Source: Chryseobacterium joostei
GTDB lineage: Bacteria; Bacteroidota; Bacteroidia; Flavobacteriales; Weeksellaceae
Assembly (NCBI RefSeq): GCF_003815775.1
Contig: NZ_CP033926.1
Location: 310,001-374,000 of the forward strand
DNA: 64,000 bases
Direction of reading: 5' to 3'
Position 1 is the stretch's first letter, and every line of letters begins with the position of its first letter. The notes below the pieces were generated by a model that worked only from the letters and a program-made list of their open reading frames with translations, ran no database searches and was not told the origin of the DNA. A program made the translations under genes and the position numbers. This document shows positions 50,514 to 59,636 of this stretch, piece after piece.

Positions 50514-51424
50514 TTAAGAGATTGAAATACGATGAAATTGATTTTGTAAAATATCAAAAATCTTTATCCGAGGCATGTCAGCTCTCGGATTTTGCCCGAA
50601 AGGATTTTTTAAATATCGTTGCAGGTAAAAATTGGGGACTTTTGATTTATAAGGATTATGAAGCTGTAATGCCAATAGCATGGTCCAGCAATTTTGGAAT
50701 TAAAATTATCCAGATGCCCGCACTTTGCCATCAGTTGGGTATTTTTTCAAAAGTGGATGACCCTGAAGTCAACTTATCTTTTTTTGAATTTTTGAAAAAG
50801 AATTTTGCCATTTCTTTCTACGCATTTAATAAGGACAATGGTTTTCCTGTGGATACCCAAAAGAAAAAATCATATTTACTCCCTAAAAATAACTATGAAG
50901 ACGTTAAAAAAAAGTACCATATTCATAGGCGGAGAAACGTTAGGCACACCGAAGATATCCAGACCAATGCTGAATTTAACAACAAGATAGATTTCAATAC
51001 TCATGTTGAAGATTTTTTTCTCCAAAATGTAAGGGGAATAGACAAAATGCCCCTTAAAAAAGTCTATTGGAATACCGTGATGAAGCTGATAGAAACCGGA
51101 CTTATGGAAACATTTACGGTGAAGTATAAAGGTAATATCCAATCATTTGTAGCAATGTACTGCGGGGAAGAAACGGATTATCTTAGTATGTTTATCAATT
51201 CCTCTCAACTTGAGAATAAAAATTTGCCCTCCATAGCAATAGATTATCAGCTTCAGAAATGTATTGAGGAAAAGAGCTTTGACTTTATGGGAAGTAATGT
51301 TCCGAGTGTTGCTTCTTTTAACGAAAGATTTGGAGCCAAGGAATATTTTTTTTCCATCATAAGCCATCAGAAACTGAATATTATCAGTAAAATAATTAAG
51401 CTTGTCTTTACGAAAAACAGGTAA
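50510..51424 (+). CDS. FemAB/GNAT-like acyltransferase-fold protein
   Basis: A 304-residue cytoplasmic protein. Two GNAT-like halves are suggested by LLIYKDYEAVMPIAW near residues 46-60 and VKYKGNIQSFVAMYCGEETDYLSMF near 200-225. The segment FDFMGSNVPSVASFNERFGAK near 260-280 is typical of FemAB-like acetyltransferase proteins, in which a D-F-x-G-S motif precedes the last helix. FemAB relatives transfer aminoacyl groups to lipid II or modify lipids or sugars. It overlaps radC by 4 bp and precedes a PhyH-type dioxygenase by 21 bp. Substrate unknown. Confidence 0.7.
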   Translation: MIKRLKYDEIDFVKYQKSLSEACQLSDFARKDFLNIVAGKNWGLLIYKDYEAVMPIAWSSNFGIKIIQMPALCHQLGIFSKVDDPEVNLSFFEFLKKNFAISFYAFNKDNGFPVDTQKKKSYLLPKNNYEDVKKKYHIHRRRNVRHTEDIQTNAEFNNKIDFNTHVEDFFLQNVRGIDKMPLKKVYWNTVMKLIETGLMETFTVKYKGNIQSFVAMYCGEETDYLSMFINSSQLENKNLPSIAIDYQLQKCIEEKSFDFMGSNVPSVASFNERFGAKEYFFSIISHQKLNIISKIIKLVFTKNR

Positions 51425-51445
51425 CTTTATAGAAAATAATTAATC

Positions 51446-52378
51446 ATGCTAAAATTTATCAGGAATTATAAGCTTCCCTATATCATATACAATTTTTTTC
51501 ATAAAGATAAGTTGAAGCACAATATTCCATTGTATAAAAAATATGGAGTAAAGAAGAGTTATTTTTCTCCCATTTCCAGTTCAGATTTTGCACACCTTCC
51601 AGATGTAGAAAGAGCAATTCATAAAGATAAGCTAACATCCACTGCTTTTTTTAAAAACCTGTCGGAGGAAAATCAGAAAAGTGCAGCTCAATATGACGAT
51701 AATGGATATATGATCCTAAGAAATTTTCTAAGCCCTGATACTGCAGAGAAAATTAATACAGAGATTGAAAAATTGATGCAGGATGGTACCTTGAAGTTTC
51801 GCTATGGCGGAAAACTGATGTTTGCCATTCATCACTCTGAAATTATTAAAAATATTGGAAGTGATGAAGACTTGTTAGAGTTTTTGTCTGTCTTACTGGA
51901 TGGTAAGGCAAAATTGTTTCAGAGCATCAATTTCATTAACGGAAGCCAGCAAAAGACCCATTCAGATAGTATTCATATGACTACCTATCCTTTGGGAGGA
52001 CTTTTGGGAGTGTGGATTGCCCTGGAAGATGTGGATGAAAATAACGGAGCACTGCACTACATTCCAGGAAGTCATAAACTTCCTTATTTCTTAAATTCCG
52101 ATTACGATAATGAAGGAAATGCTTTAAGAATCGGGAAGAAAAGCTATAAGGCTTACGAAGAATTCCTTGAAAATAAAGTAAAGGAAATGGGTCTGAAAAA
52201 GGAAATTTTCAGAGCCAAAAAAGGAGACTTATTGATATGGCATGCCAATATTCTTCATGGTGGCGAGCCTCATACCGATAAAAACAGAACCAGAAAAAGC
52301 CTTGTGTACCACTTTTTTGATGAAAACAGTGTTTGCTATCATGAAGTTACACAAAGACCTGCGTTATTTGAACTGTAA
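51446..52378 (+). CDS. Phytanoyl-CoA dioxygenase-family Fe(II)/2-oxoglutarate oxygenase
   Basis: A 310-residue enzyme of the PhyH family. Iron ligands are the H-x-D of THSDSIH (about residues 172-174) and the distal His in LHGGEPH near 271; the Arg in RTRKSLVYH binds 2-oxoglutarate. AALEDVDENNGALHYIPGSHKLP-like text, read here as IALEDVDENNGALHYIPGS, is a family hallmark. These enzymes hydroxylate lipids, amino acids or secondary metabolites. Its link with the FemAB-like gene suggests they modify the same molecule. No substrate can be inferred. Confidence 0.87.
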   Translation: MLKFIRNYKLPYIIYNFFHKDKLKHNIPLYKKYGVKKSYFSPISSSDFAHLPDVERAIHKDKLTSTAFFKNLSEENQKSAAQYDDNGYMILRNFLSPDTAEKINTEIEKLMQDGTLKFRYGGKLMFAIHHSEIIKNIGSDEDLLEFLSVLLDGKAKLFQSINFINGSQQKTHSDSIHMTTYPLGGLLGVWIALEDVDENNGALHYIPGSHKLPYFLNSDYDNEGNALRIGKKSYKAYEEFLENKVKEMGLKKEIFRAKKGDLLIWHANILHGGEPHTDKNRTRKSLVYHFFDENSVCYHEVTQRPALFEL

Positions 52379-52394
52379 TATCAGAAAATATTAG

Positions 52395-52402
52395 TAATTT
52401 TG
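52395..52402 (+). promoter_or_regulatory. -7 promoter element with very short leader
   Basis: TAATTTTG followed by CATCC, 12 bp before ATG 52415; expected leader about 6 nt. No -33 TTG at the best distance. Confidence 0.5.
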
Positions 52403-52414
52403 CATCCTAAAATT

Positions 52415-52927
52415 ATGGCGAGTTTTTCAGGATATCTACCGTATGCATTTGCATTAATTATTGCAATTCCTTTTCTGGTTTTGCTTAGACAATTTGTACA
52501 CTCGTACATTACCCTTAAAAATCAGGAAATCAAACTGCTTACCGTGAAGTCAAATTCAGAGAACAAAGCGCACTCTTATGAGAGAATGACGTTGTTTCTG
52601 GACAGGATAAAGCCATCCAATCTTATTCAGAGATTTGATAGAGGATTGGCTGTTCATGAGTTTATTTTCCTTACAGAAAAGTCAATTAATGAAGAATTTG
52701 AGTATAATTCTTCACAGCAATTATACCTTACAAAGCATTCATGGAAGAATATTGTAGATTCCAAAAATGCAATTATTGATTTACTTCATACTACCTATAA
52801 CGGATTGAAAGGAGAGGTTGAACTGGACGAGTTCAAAACTATTTTTATCATGAACTATATGGAAAGTGATGATTATATTACAATCACAATAGAGGATTTA
52901 AGAAAAGAAATTTTAATAATAACTTAA
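52415..52927 (+). CDS. Membrane-anchored protein of unknown function
   Basis: A 170-residue protein with one N-terminal transmembrane helix (residues about 8-28; YAFALIIAIPFLVLL) and a coiled, mixed alpha/beta cytoplasmic or periplasmic part rich in Lys, Asn and Glu. No motif is recognised. An upstream TTG-initiated frame (52400) would start within the promoter, so ATG 52415 is used. It lies 17 bp before ppa, so the two are likely co-transcribed; the conserved pairing could imply a shared role, which I cannot test. Confidence 0.7.
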   Translation: MASFSGYLPYAFALIIAIPFLVLLRQFVHSYITLKNQEIKLLTVKSNSENKAHSYERMTLFLDRIKPSNLIQRFDRGLAVHEFIFLTEKSINEEFEYNSSQQLYLTKHSWKNIVDSKNAIIDLLHTTYNGLKGEVELDEFKTIFIMNYMESDDYITITIEDLRKEILIIT

Positions 52928-52944
52928 AAAATAACAGATAAATA

Positions 52945-53556
52945 ATGATTCCAAATTTTAAAGCACATCCATGGCACGGAATTTCTGCAGGAGAAGATGC
53001 GCCAAATGTTGTAAATGTATTTGTGGAAATTGTTCCTTCAGATACTATTAAATATGAAGTAGATAAAGAAACAGGATATTTAAAAGTAGACAGACCTCAG
53101 AAGTTCTCTAACATCATCCCTGCTTTATATGGTTTTGTTCCAAGAACATATTGTGATAAAGAAGTGATGAGACTTGCTGTAGAAGCAGGAGCTACTGATG
53201 TTACAATGGGAGATCATGATCCACTTGATATTTGTGTTTTAAGTTCTCACAATATTCACGCAGGAGGTTTATTGATGGAAGCTATTCCAATCGGTGGTTT
53301 CAAAATGATCGACGGAGGAGAGGCTGATGATAAAATCGTTGCGGTAATGATCAATGACCATGCTTTCGGACACTTCAGAGATATTACTGAACTGCCTGAA
53401 GCAGAAGTAAAAAGATTAATGCACTATTTCTTAACATACAAAAACCTACCGGATGAGCCTGCAAAATGCAGAATTCAAGAAGTGTATGGTGCTGAACATG
53501 CAAGAAAAGTTATTAAAGCTTCTCAAACAGACTACGCAGATAAATTCGGAGGATAA
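52945..53556 (+). CDS. ppa: Inorganic pyrophosphatase, family I
   Basis: A 203-residue cytoplasmic enzyme that splits pyrophosphate to two phosphates and so pulls biosynthetic reactions forward. The family I signature is in GDHDPLDICVL (magnesium-binding Asp residues), with VEIVPSDTIKYEVDKETG, RPQKFSNIIPALYGFVPRTYCDK and FLTYKNL also conserved. Length is slightly above the E. coli enzyme. A membrane pyrophosphatase is encoded 2 kb downstream, so both routes of PPi use are present here. A strong terminator follows. Confidence 0.95.
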   Translation: MIPNFKAHPWHGISAGEDAPNVVNVFVEIVPSDTIKYEVDKETGYLKVDRPQKFSNIIPALYGFVPRTYCDKEVMRLAVEAGATDVTMGDHDPLDICVLSSHNIHAGGLLMEAIPIGGFKMIDGGEADDKIVAVMINDHAFGHFRDITELPEAEVKRLMHYFLTYKNLPDEPAKCRIQEVYGAEHARKVIKASQTDYADKFGG

Positions 53557-53577
53557 GAATTTCTTTCGAAACATAAT

Positions 53578-53611
53578 AAAAAGGCAGACGAATTTTCGTC
53601 TGCCTTTTTAT
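53578..53611. terminator. Bidirectional terminator after ppa
   Basis: Perfect 15-bp stem (53578-53592 with 53595-53609) with A/T runs on both sides, between convergent genes. Confidence 0.9.
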
Positions 53612-53634
53612 TTTATGGATGTTGATAGGAAAAT

Positions 53635-55356
53635 TTAATTTCTTTTATATACAGACTTCCCTTCTTTTATGGTTTCCAGAACAGTGATATCTCGGATTCT
53701 TTCAGGATCTATGGTTAAAGGATTTTGATCAAGTATCACAAAATCAGCCAATTTTCCGGTTTTAATAGAACCCTTTCTATTTTCTTCTTGCAATTGATAA
53801 GCTCCATTAATGGTAATTGCCTTTAACGCCTGCAAAGGAGTAATTCTTTCATCAGGTCCAAGAATTCTTCCTGAGCGTGTCTTTCTATTCACGGCCGCAT
53901 ATACCGCAGTAATCAGGTCGGGTGGAGTAACGGGAGAATCATGATGGATCGTAAAAGTAATTCCAGCCTTTAATGCAGAATTGGCAGGGCTTATAAAAGA
54001 GGCTCGTTCAGGACCAAAAACACTAGAATAATGCCAGTCACCCCATAAATAAGTATGGGTAGAAAAATAAGATGGAATAACTCCCAGTTCCTTTATTTTT
54101 TGAATATGATCAGGACGGCTGTTTTGTACATGAATCAGCGTGGCACGCAATTCGGGTTTGTAAATATTTTCGTCCTTTAATCGTTGAATAACCCGTATTG
54201 CCTGGTCTATTGCAGCATCACCGTTCACATGAAGTTGTGCTGTAATATGATTTTGAAACAACGTTTTCAGGTCTGTGTATAATGTTTCATCAGTAAAGAT
54301 TGGAAAACCTTTATAATCCTTGGATTGGCCTTCAGGCGGTACCAAATAAGGCTGTGTGAGCCATGCTGTTTTACCTTGCGGAGATCCATCATCTGAAAAC
54401 TTGAATCCTGCTAATTTTAAATGATTGTCATAGTGCATATACTTTGGTTTGAAAGTATTAAAATCATTTTTAAAATATTCATAATCTGGAAAATACACTA
54501 TGTCTGCTTTAAAAAGATTTTGAGATGCTGCATTTTGTAAAAGAGCTACACTTTCTCCCATCGTTCTTCCGTCACAAATAGTAGTTTGCCCATAGCTCAA
54601 CCATTCTTCCTGAGCTTTTATCAGATTTTGTATCGCTTGTGCTTGGGTATCTTTCCCTTTATTTATTTTTTCAGTTAAAGTCAACAATGCTTTGAAGCTC
54701 GCATTTTCTTCCAGTTTTCCATTAAGTTTTCCGGTTTTTTTATCTCTTCCAAAATGACCGCCTTCAGGGTCTTTTATGGATTCAGGTATTTCCAGATATT
54801 TCAGCATGGCACTGTTGGCCACACTGGCATGACCGGAAGCATGAATAACCATTATTGGATTGGTCTTACTGATAGCATCCAGTTCTCCTCTTGTCGGATG
54901 GCGGTGTTCTGTCATGATAGCATCATCATATCCATTTCCGATAATAGGCTGTTTATCGGCTATTTTCTTTTCTTTAAGATAATTTATAATCGTGTTCTGT
55001 AGATCTTTAATAGAATTTACAGTGCCATAAGGATCTGGAGAGAGATCTACAGCATCCATAATTCCCGCTCTTGAAGTCAGGTGACCGTGAACATCTATAA
55101 ATCCAGGAAGTAGGGTTTTGCCATGAAGATCAATCATTTTTGTTGCTGCTTCTGAATAACGATCGGTATCTGATTTTGTCCCTGTGAAAAGTATTTTTCC
55201 GTTTTTTATGGCTACAGCTTCAACGTTGGGAGAAAGATCTTCCATTGTCAAAATCGAACCTCCAAAATAAATAATATCTGCCTTTTCCTGTGGAACTCTG
55301 TTCTGACAACTACTCATATATATTGCCAATAAAAGAATGTAAATGTAGTTTTTCAT
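53635..55356 (-). CDS. YtcJ-like amidohydrolase lipoprotein
   Basis: A 573-residue metal-dependent amidohydrolase (Amidohydro_3 type). A lipoprotein signal ends MSSC (Cys17). The barrel motifs are the H-x-H of FIDVHGHL near residue 95, IVIHASGHASVANS with metal-binding His, LHVNGDAAID, and HHDSPVTPPDL late in the barrel; the composite start DIIYFGGSILTMEDLSPNVEAVAIKNGKI is the N-terminal beta-sandwich. YtcJ-like enzymes hydrolyse amide or ester bonds, but the natural substrate is unknown. It is a single gene, divergent from the membrane pyrophosphatase. Confidence 0.88.
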   Translation of the reverse strand: MKNYIYILLLAIYMSSCQNRVPQEKADIIYFGGSILTMEDLSPNVEAVAIKNGKILFTGTKSDTDRYSEAATKMIDLHGKTLLPGFIDVHGHLTSRAGIMDAVDLSPDPYGTVNSIKDLQNTIINYLKEKKIADKQPIIGNGYDDAIMTEHRHPTRGELDAISKTNPIMVIHASGHASVANSAMLKYLEIPESIKDPEGGHFGRDKKTGKLNGKLEENASFKALLTLTEKINKGKDTQAQAIQNLIKAQEEWLSYGQTTICDGRTMGESVALLQNAASQNLFKADIVYFPDYEYFKNDFNTFKPKYMHYDNHLKLAGFKFSDDGSPQGKTAWLTQPYLVPPEGQSKDYKGFPIFTDETLYTDLKTLFQNHITAQLHVNGDAAIDQAIRVIQRLKDENIYKPELRATLIHVQNSRPDHIQKIKELGVIPSYFSTHTYLWGDWHYSSVFGPERASFISPANSALKAGITFTIHHDSPVTPPDLITAVYAAVNRKTRSGRILGPDERITPLQALKAITINGAYQLQEENRKGSIKTGKLADFVILDQNPLTIDPERIRDITVLETIKEGKSVYKRN

Positions 55357-55385
55357 AATTATTTAATTCATTTTATGGTGATAAA

Positions 55386-55393
55386 CAAATCTA
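55386..55393 (-). promoter_or_regulatory. -7 promoter element of the amidohydrolase gene
   Basis: Minus strand TAGATTTG, 29 bp before the start codon. Confidence 0.5.
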
Positions 55394-55415
55394 CGAAATA
55401 AAGTATTATTACGGT

Positions 55416-55443
55416 TTGATCTTATAATGTATTTATAATTTTG
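55416..55443 (+). promoter_or_regulatory. Promoter of the membrane pyrophosphatase gene
   Basis: TTG 55416-55418, 17 bp, TAATTTTG 55436-55443, then 49 bp to the start codon. Confidence 0.65.
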
Positions 55444-55492
55444 TTATATTTATAAAACTAATTACAATTTTTTAATATAAAAATAATAAACT

Positions 55493-58222
55493 ATGGATTT
55501 GTTCTATTTAATTCCGGTTTTTGGTGTGATAGCTTTGCTTTATACATTTTTTCAAAGCAACTGGGTCAATAAACAGAATGCCGGAAATGAAAAAATGAAA
55601 ATTATCAGTGGTCATATCGCTGATGGTGCAATGGCTTTTTTAAAGGCTGAATATAAAATTTTAAGCTACTTTGTGGTCGTCGTAGCTATTTTATTGGCCG
55701 TAATGGGTTCCAGTAATGCGAACTCCCACTGGAGTATAGGACTTGCCTTTGTGATGGGTGCTATATTTTCTGCCTTGGCAGGATTTATTGGGATGAAGAT
55801 TGCTACAAAAGCCAATGTAAGAACTGCAGAAGCGGCAAGAACATCATTAGCAAGGGCCCTGAAGGTCTCTTTTACAGGAGGTTCCGTAATGGGGATGGGA
55901 GTTGCCGGACTGGCAGTGTTAGGATTAGGTGCTTTATTCTTAATCATTAAGCAGATTTTTGCACCGGATGCTACAGTAGATTCCCATGAAATGGAAAGAA
56001 CGATTGAAATTCTTACCGGATTTTCTTTGGGAGCAGAATCTATTGCGCTTTTTGCAAGAGTAGGCGGAGGTATCTATACAAAGGCTGCAGACGTAGGAGC
56101 GGATCTGGTAGGCAAGGTAGAAGCAGGAATTCCTGAGGATGATCCTAGAAATCCGGCTACAATTGCTGATAATGTAGGAGATAATGTAGGAGATGTTGCA
56201 GGAATGGGTGCTGACCTTTTTGGGTCCTATGTAGCAACAGTTTTGGCAACAATGGTTTTAGGAAGAGAGACCATTTCTGACGATTCATTCGGAGGCTTTG
56301 CACCAATTTTATTACCCATGTTGATCGCAGGAACAGGAATTATTTTTTCAATGATAGGAACTTTGTTCGTGAAAATTAATGATAGCGAGGGTTCATCCAC
56401 ATCCAGTGTACAAAACGCATTGAATCTGGGAAACTGGGGAAGTATTGTTATTACCGCCATATCTTCCTATTTTCTTGTAACTTATCTTCTTCCTGAAAAA
56501 ATGGTTCTAAGAGGCCATGAATTTACCAAAATGGGTGTTTTCGGAGCAATAATGGTAGGTTTAGTGGTGGGAACACTTATGAGTATCATTACAGAATATT
56601 ATACAGCCATGGGAAAAAGACCTGTTTCCAGTATTGTGAGACAGTCTTCCACAGGGCATGCAACCAATATTATCGGAGGACTTGCTGTCGGAATGGAATC
56701 AACATTACTTCCGATTATTGTATTGGCAGGAGGAATCTATGGCTCTTATTTATGTGCAGGTTTGTATGGTGTGGCTATTGCAGCTGCCGGAATGATGGCT
56801 ACTACAGCAATGCAGCTGGCTATTGATGCCTTTGGACCCATCGCAGATAACGCCGGAGGGATAGCTGAAATGAGTGAGCTTCCTAAGGAGGTTCGTGAAA
56901 GAACAGACATTCTGGATGCTGTAGGAAATACAACAGCGGCTACAGGAAAAGGATTTGCTATTGCTTCTGCTGCATTAACGGCCTTGGCATTGTTTGCAGC
57001 ATTCGTAGGGATTGCAGGTATCGATGGGATTGATATTTATAGAGCAGATGTTTTGGCAGGATTATTTGTAGGAGGAATGATTCCTTTCATCTTCTCATCC
57101 TTAGCGATTACAGCAGTTGGACAAGCCGCTATGGCAATGGTAGAGGAAGTAAGACGACAGTTCCGTGAAATTCCGGGGATTTTAGAAGGTAAGGCACAAC
57201 CTGAATATGAAAAATGTGTGGCTATTTCTACAGATGCATCTATCAGAAAGATGATGCTACCTGGAGCTATTGCAATTATTTCACCATTACTAATCGGGTT
57301 TATCTTTGGACCTGAAGTATTGGGAGGGTTTTTGGCAGGAGCTACCGTTTGTGGTGTTCTAATGGGAATGTTTCAGAATAACGCCGGTGGAGCTTGGGAT
57401 AACGCTAAAAAATCATTTGAAAAAGGAGTAGACATTAACGGGCAAACCTATTATAAAGGTTCAGAACCTCATAAAGCATCAGTAACTGGGGATACAGTTG
57501 GAGATCCGTTTAAAGATACCTCAGGACCATCAATGAATATTCTGATTAAGCTAATGTCAATTGTTTCGTTGGTTATTGCACCTACGCTGGCTGTTGTACA
57601 TAAAGATAAAATTGAAGCCAACAGAAAAGCTAAGATTGAAAGCTTAACCGGAATTTCAAGCACTTCAGATACTCATGGAGGTATTACAACAAGTCCTGCT
57701 GTTTCTGCTGAAGTGAAAGGACACCTTAATGAAAATGGAGACTTTGTATATGAAACCGGAAATATTCAAAAAGTAAAGCTAAAAGGAGGGAAAACAATTG
57801 CAATAGGAGAAGCAAGCCAGCTTTATCAATTGTATAATGTTGTTAATCAAAAGGATAAGGCGGCTTTAGATCCTAATAACTGGTATACCATTGAAAACCT
57901 TTATTTTGAAACAGGATCCAGTGATCTGAAGGCTGGCTATGAATTACAATTGAATAATCTTGCTGAGCTTCTGAATGCCTATCCTGATCTGAAAATAAAA
58001 CTGGGTGGATATACCGATAACAGTGGTAATGAGGAAAGCAACCTGCAACTTTCAAACCTAAGAGCGCAGACTGCAAAACTTAAGCTATTGGAACTGGGAG
58101 TGTCTGCAGATAGGGTAGAAGCAGAGGGATATGGCTCACAGCATCCGATTTGTGAAGCCAATGACACAGACGAGTGTAAAGCAAAAAACAGGAGAATTGA
58201 TGTAAGGGTTCTTGCCCTTTAA
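55493..58222 (+). CDS. Ion-translocating membrane pyrophosphatase fused to an OmpA-like domain
   Basis: A 909-residue protein. Residues 1 to about 710 are a membrane pyrophosphatase with some 15-16 helices: [44 protein letters not shown] is the PPi/Mg site, and [20 protein letters not shown] the second. It couples PPi hydrolysis to pumping H+ or Na+ out of the cytoplasm. [10 protein letters not shown] (residues 478-487) has Ala482 and Gly485 where K+-independent enzymes have Lys and Thr, so it is probably K+-dependent. Residues 797-909 are an OmpA_C domain with [37 protein letters not shown] and NRRIDVRV, the peptidoglycan-binding pattern. Membrane pyrophosphatases have a periplasmic C-terminus, which suits the fusion. 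Residues about 710-795 form a charged linker. ppa lies 2 kb upstream. Confidence 0.9.
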   Translation: MDLFYLIPVFGVIALLYTFFQSNWVNKQNAGNEKMKIISGHIADGAMAFLKAEYKILSYFVVVVAILLAVMGSSNANSHWSIGLAFVMGAIFSALAGFIGMKIATKANVRTAEAARTSLARALKVSFTGGSVMGMGVAGLAVLGLGALFLIIKQIFAPDATVDSHEMERTIEILTGFSLGAESIALFARVGGGIYTKAADVGADLVGKVEAGIPEDDPRNPATIADNVGDNVGDVAGMGADLFGSYVATVLATMVLGRETISDDSFGGFAPILLPMLIAGTGIIFSMIGTLFVKINDSEGSSTSSVQNALNLGNWGSIVITAISSYFLVTYLLPEKMVLRGHEFTKMGVFGAIMVGLVVGTLMSIITEYYTAMGKRPVSSIVRQSSTGHATNIIGGLAVGMESTLLPIIVLAGGIYGSYLCAGLYGVAIAAAGMMATTAMQLAIDAFGPIADNAGGIAEMSELPKEVRERTDILDAVGNTTAATGKGFAIASAALTALALFAAFVGIAGIDGIDIYRADVLAGLFVGGMIPFIFSSLAITAVGQAAMAMVEEVRRQFREIPGILEGKAQPEYEKCVAISTDASIRKMMLPGAIAIISPLLIGFIFGPEVLGGFLAGATVCGVLMGMFQNNAGGAWDNAKKSFEKGVDINGQTYYKGSEPHKASVTGDTVGDPFKDTSGPSMNILIKLMSIVSLVIAPTLAVVHKDKIEANRKAKIESLTGISSTSDTHGGITTSPAVSAEVKGHLNENGDFVYETGNIQKVKLKGGKTIAIGEASQLYQLYNVVNQKDKAALDPNNWYTIENLYFETGSSDLKAGYELQLNNLAELLNAYPDLKIKLGGYTDNSGNEESNLQLSNLRAQTAKLKLLELGVSADRVEAEGYGSQHPICEANDTDECKAKNRRIDVRVLAL

Positions 58223-58235
58223 GATCAATAGAAAT

Positions 58236-58270
58236 AGAAAAAAGCACCGCAATTGTGGTGCTTTTTTTAT
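58236..58270. terminator. Bidirectional terminator after the membrane pyrophosphatase
   Basis: Eleven-bp stem (58238-58248 with 58257-58267), extended by a G-U pair and an inner CAA/TTG, A and T runs. Confidence 0.85.
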
Positions 58271-58312
58271 CTTTGAAAATTGTTTCAGAAATTTCTTTTG
58301 TTGCTCTTGGTA

Positions 58313-59452
58313 TTAAAGATTTTTTCTGAGATGCTCCAATGCCTGTACAATTACTTCATCCTTTTTTGCAAAGCTAAATCGAATATAATCTGAGTTTTGT
58401 CTTGAGTTATAAAAGGCGGAAAGTGGTAGGCATGCTACTTTTTTATCAATGGTCAGCCATTTTGAAAACTCTACATCAGTCATGGTTTTGGAGACATTCC
58501 TGAAATTGACCACCTGAAAAACACTTCCCTCGGCTTTTTGTTCAATTTCTAAAGGGGTTTCTTTGAGCAGTTCATAAAAGATATCTCTTTTTTTCTGCAT
58601 TATTCTTTTATTTATGGCAGGATCAAATACTTCCAGATACCTTGCCAAAGCATATTGCGCAGGAGCATTTGCACTATAGGAAATATATTGCTGGTGACTT
58701 CTGAACAAAGCGGTCAATTCTTCAGAAGCAAGCATATAACTCACTTTCCATCCTGATGTATGGAACATTTTGCCAAAGGAAAAAATACAAAAAGTCCTTT
58801 TTCTTAGCTCAGGATGTATAAATGAACTGTAATGTTCAGCTTCATCATAACAATAAGTGTCATAGATTTCTTCTGAAATTAAATAAATTTCCTGGTCCTT
58901 GATGAACTCATACAGTTGATTCCAGTCCTCCTGCTTCCAAATTTTTCCCGTTGGATTTTGTGGAGAATTAATGATGATGGCCTTGGTTTTTCCCGAAATA
59001 CAGTTTTTAAAAAGTTCCCAGTTTATTGTAAAATTTTCTTCAAGGTCATAATAGACAGGGACGCCCTCATTCATTACTACTGAAGGTCCATAGGTATAGT
59101 AAGACGGTTGGATTATAATAACTTCATCATTCTGATTTAAAATAGATTGAAGTGCAGTATATAAAGCAAAGGTTGCACAAGGGACAATGGTGATTTCATG
59201 ACTTCTAAGTTGGATTTTATTTTCCCTTTTTGCATTAAAAATCATAATATTCTCGATCAATAATGGGCTTCCGGCAAGCGGTTCGTAGTTGTGGGTATCG
59301 AGGTCTGCAGATTCTTTTAAAAATGATTTCAATCGTTCATCAATATCAAAGTCTGGAAGGCCTAAAGAAAGATCAAAGCTTCCATGCTTTGAAGCCAGCT
59401 CAGACATTTCCGTGAAAAAGGAATAATGAGTAAATCCGTGAATTTTTTTCAT
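58313..59452 (-). CDS. Class I/II aminotransferase, methionine/kynurenine aminotransferase-like
   Basis: A 379-residue PLP-dependent enzyme. The PLP lysine is in SFGKMFHTSGWKVSY near residue 230; PQNPTGKIW with the Asn/Pro motif and EEIYDTY with the cofactor-contacting Tyr come earlier, and RFSFAKKDE with the substrate-carboxylate Arg near the C-terminus. The pattern GLPDFDIDERLK and NYEPLAGSPLLIENI at the start and the FHTSGWKVSY form fit the bacterial methionine or kynurenine aminotransferase-like branch. It might serve methionine salvage or amino-acid catabolism. No neighbouring pathway gene fixes the role. Confidence 0.88.
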   Translation of the reverse strand: MKKIHGFTHYSFFTEMSELASKHGSFDLSLGLPDFDIDERLKSFLKESADLDTHNYEPLAGSPLLIENIMIFNAKRENKIQLRSHEITIVPCATFALYTALQSILNQNDEVIIIQPSYYTYGPSVVMNEGVPVYYDLEENFTINWELFKNCISGKTKAIIINSPQNPTGKIWKQEDWNQLYEFIKDQEIYLISEEIYDTYCYDEAEHYSSFIHPELRKRTFCIFSFGKMFHTSGWKVSYMLASEELTALFRSHQQYISYSANAPAQYALARYLEVFDPAINKRIMQKKRDIFYELLKETPLEIEQKAEGSVFQVVNFRNVSKTMTDVEFSKWLTIDKKVACLPLSAFYNSRQNSDYIRFSFAKKDEVIVQALEHLRKNL

Positions 59453-59468
59453 TCATATTGTATTTTAT

Positions 59469-59476
59469 CAAATATA
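59469..59476 (-). promoter_or_regulatory. -7 promoter element of the aminotransferase gene
   Basis: Minus strand TATATTTG, 16 bp before the start codon at 59452. Confidence 0.55.
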
Positions 59477-59593
59477 ATGAAAAATAGATATTGTTTTGTC
59501 TTGATTATTAAATGTTGTGGTGTTGATTGCTTGTTTTTGTTTCGATATATTTAAAAATTGCAATTAAGTGAGCGGCAATTTGTAAGTTTTCCT

Positions 59594-59621
59594 TTGGATT
59601 CAATAAAAATTGTTATTTTTA
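59594..59621 (+). promoter_or_regulatory. Promoter of the M28 peptidase gene
   Basis: TTG 59594-59596, 17 bp, TATTTTTA 59614-59621 (one mismatch), 15 bp before ATG 59637. Confidence 0.55.
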
Positions 59622-59636
59622 AGAAATTTATTCTCT

